From Calocera cornea HHB12733 (lineage: Eukaryota > Basidiomycota > Dacrymycetes > Dacrymycetales > Dacrymycetaceae), in NCBI GenBank assembly GCA_001632435.1, contig KV423925.1, positions 184,417 through 248,416 on the forward strand: 64,000 nt of DNA, read 5' to 3'. Of the stretch, positions 22,319-32,512 are shown piece by piece. The translations under genes and the position numbers were made by a program. The number at the start of each line of letters is the position of its first letter. The first letter of the stretch is position 1. A model generated the notes under the pieces. The model saw nothing but the letters and a program-made list of their open reading frames with translations, had not been told where the DNA came from and ran no database searches.

Positions 22319-22336
22319 CACGCGTCGCGACGCGTG
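22319..22336. promoter_or_regulatory. 18-bp perfect palindrome upstream of the large island gene
   Basis: CACGCGTCGCGACGCGTG reads the same on both strands. It lies about 80 bp before the predicted start codon at 22,416, where a promoter operator would be expected. It includes two ACGCGT elements; in yeast that is the core of the MBF cell-cycle site, but assigning that here is speculative. Confidence 0.4.
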
Positions 22337-22415
22337 TTGTGGATCCTACATTCTTGGGAGTTCGCGTTCCTTCTCACGCGTCTCCTCACTTTGTTTGGCC
22401 CCCTTCGCCCTACTA

Positions 22416-25400
22416 ATGCCGTCCTCCGACCGTCAGCAACGTATTACAACATTGCAGCCTCCTCCAGCTCCCCGCCGTACGAGGATCCACCGCGTTGGTC
22501 AACATGCCGAAGTCTCCCAGGCTTGGTCGACTCAGAACAATGCCTCTTCTTCCCCTTCCCCCGACTCCGCGCCCTCGCCTCTTTCCCTGTCCAGTGTTCA
22601 GCATCGTGGCGGTCTCTTCACTGTCGACGAAGCTGAAGAACGCGCTCTCGATCGATATCTTGCAGGTCATCTGCCGTCCGAGCAGCTGCCTACCCCTCAC
22701 CTGCCTACCCCTGAGACGCCGTGTCCACATTCTGGTGAATTCGGTACGCCCCGTTCATGATCATGATCATGAGGCCTGAACTCACGTGCGAACCCATGAA
22801 GGTCGCAGCTTTGCGTTCCCCCCACCTGCACCTGAACACACTTTCCGTACGTTTGCCTTTCCTTACGCTCGGGCTGTCCTGAGCTCCCACCCAGAATATT
22901 TCTCGCCGTCACTGGGTGCCTTCGCAATGGACACCTCCCCGCCGCTCCAACTCCCATCTCCAAATGACTCGCTCTTCCAGAATTTCACCCCTCCTCCTCT
23001 AGTGGGACTGGGCATCGGCCTTCCGGCAGCGTCGAGCGCCACGCAACCGCCTTCGCCTTCTTCCCCTACGGATGAACCAACTTACTACGGCTCGGATATC
23101 ACCCGCATACGTGACGACACCACATACAATGCTGTTGACAACTCTTCTGACTCGGCTGGCGCGCTCTCATCCGGTGAAATGCTTATCAAGGAGGACGACG
23201 CTCTGCCGTTACCAGCGACACATGGGTTGCCCCGGGACCTCATGTCCATGGCCATGAACATGACCATGGACATGGACATGAACTTTGGCAACTCCGCGAA
23301 CACCAGCACGCATGGGGCTCATACCTCACTGCATGTAAATGTCAGCAGCTCCAGTTCGACACCCGAAGTTCCTGGACCCGAATCGTCCTCGTCCATTGCA
23401 CCCCCGGTTACCGCCATCCCACACACCCACAGGGCGCTTGATGAAACACCTCTTGCAGCCTCCACCCCCTTACATCACTTCGAACGGAGCCGAGCCCCTC
23501 CTCCGTCCCTTGTCAGGAGGGACCACGTCGTTGACAGTCGTCCGCCTGCTGTGTCATCAACAGCCGCCCCCCCGAAGGAAGATGATGGGCTGCGCGGCAT
23601 TAGTGCCCCGTCTACGCCTTCCAACTTCAACGACCCCTCTCTGCGTAGGAGTGCCTCGTCACCTTCACCTCCGTTCGCCAATGCCAACGGAGATTCCGGC
23701 TGGCACAATGATCATGATCTCGATCCCGATCATGATCATGATCTACATAGCGATGCGGACCATCCAAACGGCCAGGAGAACGATGAGATTGCGCTCAGCG
23801 GGGAGGACGATGATCCCGACGACCCTGCTGTAAACCTGGAGCACTACCAGTCCCAACTCAGGGAGTGGTCCTTTACCACCATCGATGACTGGAAAGACAA
23901 GCTCATGGCAGTCGTGCTTGGTGCTCTACCAACCAGCCTCGAGTTCGAATCAATCCAGAAAGAGCGAATGCAGAAAAAACGCGGGTTTGTTCGCACGAAA
24001 CTCACCAATCGACAAGCGGCTGCCCTCGATAAGGGTAAACGCATGTTCCAGGAAATCACCCGTCTCTTCCTGGACATGCTCAACGTGCCAAGCAGCGTTG
24101 GCGCTCAACGATTGGGTCGGTGGTCCCCCTACCTTTCCAATGAGAGTCCCTGGAACATGTGGCAGAGAAAGTGGGCGGCTGAGCATGAGGAAGGTAATCG
24201 TTGTACTTTCTGCTGGCGTAGATCCTTTCACTCACGTTTCCCGATGCAGATGACTTCGATGAGGAACAGTGCCGACAGGCCTACCATGTCTTCGTGCGCG
24301 AACATCCCGACTATCGTGACACACTTGCGAGCTGGGAGCGCTCCCACCCCAGGGCGGATGGGCAAAAGCTCACCGAAGCTCAAAGGCTGCGGAGATGGAC
24401 ACATTTCACGCGCGAGATGCAGGATCGTGTATGTGTTTCATATTGTCCATGATCACGACCATGCTCATGATCATGATGGTGTCAGGCCACCACCTGGGAG
24501 CAGACCCATGGTTTCAGCTCAGTGGTACTCGCATGTACACTAGTACCCGAAGATAAGTTCGACCAGTTCACCTTCTTCCACGAGACGCCACAGATGACCG
24601 ATGTGCGTAAATTTTATGATGTGGCAAGCTCATGAAGGTCTCACCCACTGTTTGGCGCAGTTTTCCATTCAGCGTCTTGGTCAGACGAGTTATAATGCCC
24701 GTCTGCTGGCGTTCCATTGGCTCGGGTACCCTGTCTTCCCTCTTTATCATGATCATGATGCTGATGTATGATTAGGGATCGCCAAGTACGCAGGCTCACA
24801 TCTCATCCTGACACTGGGGGAGGTGCCTTGATCACAGCGCCCCGCCGTCGAGCACCGTTGCCTACGGTTGCACAGATGCGGAAAATCTATGCGGAAGCTG
24901 TCATACAGCTTGAGAGTGAGCCATAGGTGGCAGCCTCCCTTCATTCTTCCAGGCTAACACCTGAATAGAGCAGTGCGCGCAACTCAATCCCAGTGCCAAC
25001 ATCCAGGCCTCTGCTCGCGCCCGTTGGCGTGATTGGGACTCCTTCCTCATTGAAGCGGGATGTACGATGCGCAACTGGCCTAACATATTGCCGTGGCCTT
25101 GGGAGCTTACCGAAAATCGAGGCAGTGCCACGCAGGCACTACTGACACCCCTATACTATGCTGCAACAGGCTTCAATAAGCAGCCCAAGCTAGAGGTCAC
25201 GTTGTGGGACGATGGTGCGCCTGATGTCTCGTCATCTTAGTCCTTCATGCTCATGTGCTTGAACATGTAGAGGACGATCCGATGCTCATGGTACGCGCGG
25301 ATGGCACTGCGTTCCGTCTCAGCGATTACAAAGCGCGGAAGGCTGCGGCTTTCAGGCCGCTTTCAAAGACGGCCAAACGGCTGAAGAAAGATCGTACCCG

Positions 25401-26184
25401 TTCTCGAAGACGTAATCGCAAGCGGTCGTCCTACAGCAGTTCCTCCTCGTCTGGTTCGGACGAGGATGACGTGGAAGATCAAGCTCATGATCATGCGCAT
25501 GGAGCCCGCAAACGGCCTCGCACCTCTGGAGAGTCCGATCCTCACCAACCTCAACCGCCACCTGCAGAAGCGGTGGCGCTGCCCTCTGCCAATCCACTTG
25601 TCGACATTCCTCCCACAACCAGTCCTCTGACAACTGTAACAGCGGCACCCCCACCACACCCCCCGACCCAAAGAGTTCCTGGCGGCTCGTCTACCCAGCC
25701 TCCTCCGGGAACATCACCGCCGGCGGTCGGCGTTGTCCCTGATGGCCCTCCCCCCACAGCCAGCGTCCCTTCGTGGGCAAGGCCGGGCGAACCATGGCCA
25801 CGCACTGCGGTAGCAGGACCTCACCGCTTCCATGGTGCGACACAAGAGATGCCGCCTCCCCCAGTGCCAGCGTATGACTTTGAACCTCCCCAAGATCCGC
25901 GGTTCGTGGGACGTCCAGACGCCCCTCACTATGCCTATGCTCATGGTCGAGGGCGAGGAGAGCGCAACCGCGGTTGGCTGCATGATGCGGAGTGGCCCCG
26001 CCAACCACCAACTGGGTATCCTCCCGCGCACATTTCCCGCTTCCGGGGAGATCGCAGTCCATATCCCGACGGCTTCGACGGTGTGTATCGTTCCGCATAC
26101 CCGCAAAATCCTTCGTATAGGGCACACATGGTCGATATACATGATCATGATCATGTGTACGATCAGCCCGTCGAGCCTTACTAG
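22416..26184 (+). CDS. 1126-residue unknown protein of the KDZ island
   Basis: Eight exons (22416-22743, 22802-24193, 24250-24428, 24486-24602, 24661-24725, 24776-24915, 24969-25214, 25271-26184) join in phase throughout. The N-terminal 350 residues are Pro/Ser/Asp-rich and disordered, with a His-Asp repeat (about residue 410) written by the island's palindromic motif. From about 440 to 850 the protein looks folded and helical: WKDKLMAVVLGALPTSLEF, a KKRGFVRTKLTNRQAAALDKG basic helix, then tryptophan-rich WERSHPRADGQKL, RRWTHFTREMQDR and NWPNILPWPWELTE. A basic/serine cluster (RRRNRKRSSYSSSSSSG, probable nuclear signal) is followed by a proline-rich tail with a second His-Asp repeat at the C-terminus. 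I recognise no family. A DNA-binding or structural partner of the transposase is a guess from location. Confidence 0.6.
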
Positions 26185-26371
26185 GCGTTTCCATGTGTAC
26201 ATACTTGTGCAGCGGGTTGTAACAATAATGTAAACAATTGGGGCAATTCCTCGACGCGACTGTCACATGACGTGCGTAAGGCGCCCCACCAGCTTCCGGC
26301 AGGGTCCCCATCTAGGCCCGCCAGCCCCTCCCTGTCTCTCACACCTTCGCGAATACCTCGAGCAAGTCTTC

Positions 26372-26689
26372 ATGGCTCGAAAGCAGACAGATCGCAGGAG
26401 CTCGTCACAAAGGTCAGAATACCTGCACGCCTCTGTGCTCTCGCTCACCATTCACTGTAGAAAGGCGCCGAACCGACTGCACCAGCAGCGGCAGTACGAG
26501 CAGGAGAAGCGCGAGAGAAGGCGCCAGGCGAGACAGAAAGATCTCCAACGTCTTCAGCGATGGAAGAAGCATCAGCGGGTGCTGCAAGCCATCCAGCTCG
26601 TTATCATGAACACGAACTTGAGTAGCGATCCACTCCTGTTCCTCGCCACGACCGCAAGCCTCGCCAGTCAGTATGGGGAATCTCCCTGA
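26372..26689 (+). CDS. Small basic coiled-coil protein, island
   Basis: Exons 26372-26412 and 26461-26689, with a 48-nt intron that is a multiple of three, give 89 residues (105 if the intron is retained). The core is an Arg/Lys/Gln-rich helix (EKRERRRQARQKDLQRLQRW) suited to coiled-coil formation or nucleic-acid binding, followed by a short hydrophobic C-terminus. The gene lies between the 1126-residue gene and the convergent coiled-coil gene. No family recognised, and the small size makes this a tentative call. Confidence 0.35.
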   Translation: MARKQTDRRSSSQRSEYLHASVLSLTIHCRKAPNRLHQQRQYEQEKRERRRQARQKDLQRLQRWKKHQRVLQAIQLVIMNTNLSSDPLLFLATTASLASQYGESP

Positions 26690-27194
26690 GATCCCTATGA
26701 CCCGTCGACACCCGTCGTTCGCCATGCCCCGTTCCCGCGCGAACCAGGTGTTTGCTCCTTCTGTGGACATGACCATCTCTGTAGAGAACAGACTTTTATT
26801 CACTATGTACCCGTACAGACAGCTCAATAAGCCGTCATTACTCCCTTCTTGGATCATCCTATATTTCTGATATGCATGTTTGAGGACGTACGAACGTCAT
26901 GAACATGGTCTTCAGTCAGGCCAGCGCACACGCCAGACATGTGCCTCCTCCACGCAGACCGGCAGCAACCATTGTCCCACAGGACCCAACTATCCCATCA
27001 CAAGAAAGCAGCAAACGAAGTCAATCACGCTCCGCCCGCTTCTCTGCACAAGTTTTGTCGACGATTCCTTTGTTATGTGTAATCGGAGCCATAGTGATGG
27101 CCATGATCATGAGCTGGTGCGCATGATCATGACCGAAAAGGCATGGGCCAACGGTACAGAAGGTACACAACCACTATACACCACACTCCTGTCC

Positions 27195-27939
27195 TCAAGT
27201 AGTATACACGGACAACTCACACAGCCTAGCATCACGCGCCATCTGCAGCTCCTCCAGAGCCTGCTTCGCCTCCAGCAACGCCCGCTCTGCCTCGATCATC
27301 TCATGCACCCGGTCGCAGAACGCCTCGTCTACTCCCAGTCGTTCGCGGAGGGCCATGTTCTCCTGCTTGAGCTTGTCCAGCCGACGGTTAAGTGACTCGA
27401 GGTCGCTGCCCCCGGCAAGCTGCGAACGCAGGGAGTCCATCTTCATAGCCACTATGCGGAGTGTGTACTGAAGCAGGACGGCCCCACCGGGAGTGATGTT
27501 CGTGTCATCCTTGCCGTGCTTGGCGGTGTACGCGCGACGAGCGTTGTCGACCTTAGCCCATGTTTGATCCAATGGGGGAAGGTAGAAGGACTTTCGCTGC
27601 TCCACGTCCATCACTTCTTGATGTAGGTGTTCGGTCCAGGCTACGAGCGGGTCGTTTTCATGCAACTGATCATGCTTCATGGACGGGTGAAACTGCTCGA
27701 GGACCTCATTCTCACGCTCAAGATCATGGATGATCGTTAGCGTCTTGATCGCGGCGCAGATAACAGGGCTGTCATGCGTGAGGATGGCAAAGGTGCTGCT
27801 GATGCTCTTCAAAGCCGTATCGATAGGGCGACCAATAGCTTGCGTTGTCTCCGCTGATCCCAGGAGAGCGTTGGTTCTGCTGTTGCATTAGCAAGGTTAC
27901 AGTAGTTCTTTGCAAGATCACGTACATGGACATGGACAT
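27195..27939 (-). CDS. Coiled-coil protein A, island
   Basis: Two exons (27939-27926, 27879-27195) give 232 residues. A TATA-like sequence at 28,014-28,024, about 75 bp upstream of the start on this strand, supports the short first exon, which ends in a phase-2 GT donor. The protein has a helical N-terminal region with the signature THDSPVICAAIKTL..IHDLEREN and a C-terminal heptad-rich coiled coil from about residue 150 (LESLNRRLDKLKQENMALRE). It is a paralogue of the protein at 31,542-32,198: both contain (L/M)T-x-(D/T)-(S/A)-P(V/I) and LER(E/Q)N blocks at the same relative positions. Function unknown. Confidence 0.55.
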
Positions 27940-28013
27940 AGCGAATAGGGATTGAGGTTGAAGGGGGAAATGTCGAGGGTTCGTACGTATCCATCCGTCC
28001 AGCCCTGCTTCAG

Positions 28014-28024
28014 TATATATAAAA
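28014..28024. promoter_or_regulatory. Bidirectional TATA-like element
   Basis: The sequence TATATATAAAA lies between coiled-coil gene A (minus strand) and a possible short plus-strand transcript starting with an ATG at 28,093 (41 codons, MSAAHDF..., not otherwise supported). On either strand it sits 70-80 bp from the first ATG, as in fungal TATA promoters. Confidence 0.45.
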
Positions 28025-28218
28025 GGCCAGCCAAACGAAGGCGGTGCACCACTCGCTGGCTGTGCGTCTGGCTCCGTGTCCCTCCTGTTGTCATGTCTGC
28101 TGCTCATGATTTCAACCGTAATTGCTCGACTTCCGATGAACCACTTTGTCATTATTCCATATGGTACAACATATTGGAATCAGTCCATCTGGAACGAGGT
28201 AGTAACTACAGTTCATAG

Positions 28219-28553
28219 CAATGGTTGGAAGCAGGGTGAGTAAGCCGGATCGGCATCATAAACATGATCGTGAGTCGTAACGAGAACCTCCGAGCGAGGT
28301 CACTTGTGCATGCGTGGTCATACCGAGGAAATGAGGAAATGATTGTCCTTTTTTTGGGGTTTGTTTGGTTTCTTTTTTTTTTCTTTTTTCTCGATGGTTA
28401 GGTTGTTCTTCGTGGAGTAGACGTGCGTTCGAGGCAGTAATGCGAGAGCGGGCGAGAGGAGAGACATTGATACGATCGGTCAGGTGGTAAGCAGTAAGAG
28501 TCATGATCATGATAGCGAGCTAATGCGTGGGCAGGTTGATTACCAAGTCGAGG
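28219..28553. other. Short gene-free spacer with oligo-T tract
   Basis: Contains a T-rich run (about 28,348-28,391) and two copies of the palindromic motif near 28,503. No gene seen. It probably holds the 3' end of the minus-strand 592-residue gene and possible transcription-termination signals. Confidence 0.4.
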
Positions 28554-30828
28554 TCAGCGTAGTCCGTTGGCCCAGTCGGTTATCAGTTGGCATTCCATGG
28601 CGAAACAGAGGTCGTCGACGTCTTTCTTGGTCAGCGATACCGACTCGGTCTTCTGCAAGTGTGAGCGCCATGAAAGCGGATGACAGCACCAGTAGATTGA
28701 AGCAACCCGCTTAGCCAGAGCCGTTGTGATGTTTTCCGGATCCAGATTCTTCTGGTTGAAATAATCGAGCATGGCAGTTTGCAATCCATGTCCAATATCG
28801 TGCGGCGGTTCCGAAGGTGGTTCATTCTCGAAGACACGAGTTACGGGCGCCGTGGGAGTAGGTACATGCACAGGATCGAGCTCATGATCATGATGGATCT
28901 CAGTATTTGCGGCCATTGTCGGCGGCTCTGTCGCAACGCTATATAGGTCGGGGTCATCGAGCCTTCGGTACGCCTTCACACCGACCCGGGCGGCAATATC
29001 GGGCGGAACAAGCGATGCATCGTGGGCCTCTTGAATATTTCGATGGTTCAGCAGTTCCCGCATGCGGATCGAAGGTGGTTCGGTCAAATTCTCGAGGGGC
29101 GTTTTACGCAGAGCTTTCCTTTCTTGATTGATTGCTTCCAGTCGCTTGTAGTTTGTGAAGTTTTCGTGTGCGATATCGGCTATACCCTTCTTGAAAGCAA
29201 TAGCCAGCTGAGAGCCAATGCGCTTCATGCCTTCATTGTTTTGAATGATTCTGCTGAAGTGGACTTGAACCTCGGGCAACCGGGCAGGACCGTCATCGAT
29301 TTTGGCGATAAAAGTGGCTTGGACGAAGGCGCCGATGACACGATCTCCGAACTCGGTCTATAGACATATCAACAACTTGATCATGTTCATGAGCATGAGC
29401 ATGACTTACATGGTCAAGCAACGCAGGCACGTAGACTTTGGCGAATAGATTGCGGCGAGGTACCGCGCCTTTCATCTGCCACGCATGCACCGCTTGACCA
29501 TGCATATGAAACTTGTCACGATGACAGCCCTCGATAGTCCGCGGCTGGTTCAGAGCCCGCTTGCGGTCACTGCCCCACTGCCAGGATTGTTTGTAGACCC
29601 ACGGCGGGATACTTGGACAGGTGGGAAACTTCTCCAGAACTCGTTCCGTATTGTGCATATAGGAGCTCCACTCGATCACATGATGTTCCACGGGCCACGG
29701 ATACGCTTCAGCACGTTCACCAACGCCTCTCGCGTCGGCTTCGACTTGCGCCATGAGCAGATCGTCATCGTGAAGCGGATCGTCCCAATCAATGTCGTCG
29801 AAGTCGACCTCCTCAGCTTTAGGGGGAGGGTCCATCGGTTGCGGATTAGTGGAAGAGGTGCTGCGGTTGTGGGCGTTCCTGGTGACTATAGTCCATATTC
29901 ATTATCATGAGCATGATATTCCAATAGGGGTGAACGAACGAGCTTACCATTCCGAGTGATCGGATCCACGTTCATAGACGGCGGCACGCTCGACACCACA
30001 CTCCTGGCTGAGAGACGGGTGAGTAGAACAGTAAACCCATGTATGCATATACGTACGTGGGCGAACAGTCTCCGTGATCTTGAGCCGACTCGTGTCGCTA
30101 GCCGCAACAGCTATATGCGCATAATGAACAAATGGATGATGAAGCAGTTCTATGCGGGTACATACCTGACGCCGCATAGAACTCTCCCTCCACCTGCATA
30201 TCCTCACCAGTATCACTCGATTGCGGATCCATTCCATCTACCATAGAGAACGAGGGTTAGTCAGTAGACTTAACGGGATACGAAGTGCTCACTTTGAGCC
30301 AAGGCAGAGGACTTCGGGGTGGTGAGCGGGGCAAGCATGCGAGACTGTACGCCGCCCTGAAGTGGAGGTACTGTTCCTGCCGAAGGTCGTGAGCTCTTCA
30401 TGATCATGCTCATGAAGGGAAGAGTACTTACCGTTGTCTGATTGAGTGGTGTGGATTCTACTGTAGTCATCGAAGCCTGCGGCTGTGGCACGTTGTTAGT
30501 ATGTCATAAAGAGAGAGGCGCATATACGTACCGCTGGCATCAGGATCCACATTCGTCTGGTCCATTGCTGGCGTCCCCGTGAAGCTACGGTGGCGACTAG
30601 GAGGAGCTGTCAACGCGGTAAGCTGTAAGACCTGATAGGAGTTACCGAAACGTGGACCCACGTAGTCTACGCGTCGTATTGATGGCTGGTGTGCTGGAGC
30701 GACTCGGGGTTGACGTCGTAGGCGCTGTGATCAAGCTTGTCAGAGATGGCTCGATCATGCTCATGATCATGAGCTTGCTCACTCGACTGTCTGAGACTTT
30801 GAAACCACTGTGTGCGTTCGGGTGGCAT
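28554..30828 (-). CDS. 592-residue unknown protein of the KDZ island
   Basis: Ten exons (30828-30783, 30724-30662, 30606-30532, 30476-30432, 30376-30293, 30237-30166, 30110-30057, 30007-29948, 29885-29410, 29357-28554) close in frame. The N-terminal 180 residues, spread over eight tiny exons, are Ser/Thr/Pro-rich and acidic (VDFDDIDWDDPLHDDD). From about 200 the chain looks folded: HHVIEWSSYMHNTERVLEKF, PPWVYKQSWQWGSDRKRALN, then LFAKVYVPALLDH and a long helical segment EFGDRVIGAFVQATFI. A His-Asp pair repeat again marks the island motif inside exon 10. Upstream there is a TATA-like CTTATAA at about 31,045 and a spliced 5' leader (GTAAGT..CTAG, about 30,902-30,844). The exon 2/3 junction is the least certain. 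No family recognised. Confidence 0.55.
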
Positions 30829-30959
30829 GAAGAGACCAGGTTACCTAGAAGAGATCGTCAGCGGGTTAGGGAGGAGATAGGAGAGCATAGCGATCCGACT
30901 TACAGTGGTGGCCGTGGGCCGAATGAAGGAGGTACAATGCAGGGACGAAGTCAAGGAGT

Positions 30960-31541
30960 GGTAATGATGGACAACGAATGCAACTGAGGAAGATGGTGAT
31001 GGGGAAGAAACGAGGAGGAAGGAGACGCCTCTCGCGAGGTGTTATAAGCGCTGACGACAGGAGGCACTGCTCTCCAAACGGAGGCATTTTGTGATGCATC
31101 GGCAAAACCTCGCATGGTCCGGTAACCGCGTTTCCACTAAATAACCCTAAATTTCAGACGAGTACATTCGAAAAAAGAGGTATCAGAAAAGTAGCAAGCT
31201 TAGAGTGCAAAAATCGAAGAAGAATTGAAGTGTACAGAACACGTTTAATGCAACCGAGCCCTTGCCACAGACCTTGCGCGCGGGAGCACGGGAGCACCGG
31301 ATAAGGTGCATTGTCCCAGGAGGGGACCATGGACTAATGACGACCATCTCGTGGGCATGATCACGGGCATGATCATGATCATGCCCATTATCGGGAGGGT
31401 AATGCTCGCCTGTACAAGCGATGTAGGAACAGATGCAGGCATAGCGGTCAACAATGCGATGGGATTACTAGATTGGGAAACATCGGCTACCATGATCATG
31501 AACGTGCTACAGTATCAAGCCGCAAGACGACTGCGAAGACA
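30960..31541. other. Spacer with dense palindromic motif copies
   Basis: Holds the promoter of the 592-residue gene at its left and the 3' side of coiled-coil gene B at its right. Near 31,355-31,390 and 31,490 are the motif clusters (GGCATGATCATGATCATGCC is a 20-bp perfect palindrome). An 85-codon plus-strand frame here (31,306-31,563) consists largely of translated motif (repeated Met-Ile) and is not accepted as a gene. Confidence 0.5.
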
Positions 31542-32198
31542 TCAGGCAGTATGTGCGCGTTGAGTGGGAATCAGCGTGAGGGAAATAGCACACTCGTGCT
31601 CTTGGCGCGCACGGGCCATTTCTGCGACCTTCAAGTGGAGCAGCTCGTTGAGCTGGAACAGCTTCAGAGCCTGTTCCAGCTGGGCAGGTTCCATCGCGTC
31701 GCGCAGCACCTGGTTGGAGGTGGTGACGATGCGCAGCTTGTCGGCGAGAGGCAACGTTTGCCGGCCGTACGCCAACTTCGATTCGAGCGCGTTGAGCTTC
31801 TCGGCGGCCCTGCGGACAGCCTGGTCAATGGCGAAGGTGGACGTACGATGCCCGGCGAGCTGTGGGTTATGGTGCTCCACCAGGTTATCGGCCTGTTCCA
31901 ACGTCCACGCGATCATGCTTTCCTCGTGATCGATCATTTCGCGAACGAACTCGATGCGATGTTCGAACTCGGCAGTCGACCAAAGCGCCGACTCTTGGAG
32001 ATGGATATTCTGACGCTCGAGCATCTGGACTTGATCGACCATGCGAATCACGTCGGAAATGGGAGCCGTCCTAGTCATGTGCTCGATGAGCATGTTGATG
32101 GTTGTGATAGAAGAGCGGCCGAGGGACGATAAGGCGGTGAGGGCGACCATGGGCATGTCGCTGTGGGGCGCAGCCTGAACGGGATTGTGGTTGCTCAT
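31542..32198 (-). CDS. Coiled-coil protein B, island (paralogue of A)
   Basis: A single exon from the ATG at 32,198 gives 218 residues. It is strongly helical with heptad-like leucines (LIEHMTRTAPISDVIRMV, QMLERQNIHLQ, AEKLNALESKLAYG, LFQLNELLHLKVAEM) and aligns loosely but collinearly with coiled-coil protein A. The start chosen lies directly after a motif cluster (32,218-32,238) that contains several in-frame ATG codons, so the true start could be upstream or a leader intron could remove this part. Being encoded beside the transposase and duplicated within one island suggests a role in the element. Function unknown. Confidence 0.5.
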   Translation of the reverse strand: MSNHNPVQAAPHSDMPMVALTALSSLGRSSITTINMLIEHMTRTAPISDVIRMVDQVQMLERQNIHLQESALWSTAEFEHRIEFVREMIDHEESMIAWTLEQADNLVEHHNPQLAGHRTSTFAIDQAVRRAAEKLNALESKLAYGRQTLPLADKLRIVTTSNQVLRDAMEPAQLEQALKLFQLNELLHLKVAEMARARQEHECAISLTLIPTQRAHTA

Positions 32199-32512
32199 GA
32201 TCGTAGGGTGGATCGTCTTCATGTTCATGATCATGAGCATGAAATTAGTTAAACTAGATCCTGAAAGATGATTAAGGAGGGCGCACCAACGATATGAGGA
32301 GGAAGAGGTCAAGTGAAGAGAGCTGCGAATGTGGGCGAAAGGAAGAGGAGCGCGTCTAGGACGTAGGGACCGCCACCCGCGACTAGGTCTGATCAAAAGA
32401 AGCATCGTACTTCCGTCCTTCGTCGTCGCGCGCTCAGAATCAGGAGAAAGGAGAAAGGCAAGCTTCGACACGCTGAATTGGTTAGATATTAGTCATCGAT
32501 ACAGTACCCTAA

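Noticed and set aside
28348..28391. Oligo-T tract as a retroposon tail
   Set aside because: No adjacent retrotransposon sequence or target-site duplication was found; it is more simply a T-rich 3' spacer.
28659..28695. A possible extra intron near the end of the 592-residue gene
   Set aside because: A GT...CAG pair 37 nt apart exists, but splicing it would create a TGA codon, while reading through stays open.
31306..31563. Plus-strand 85-codon frame with Met-Ile repeats
   Set aside because: The Met-Ile tracts are just the palindromic motif read in another frame; no independent coding evidence.
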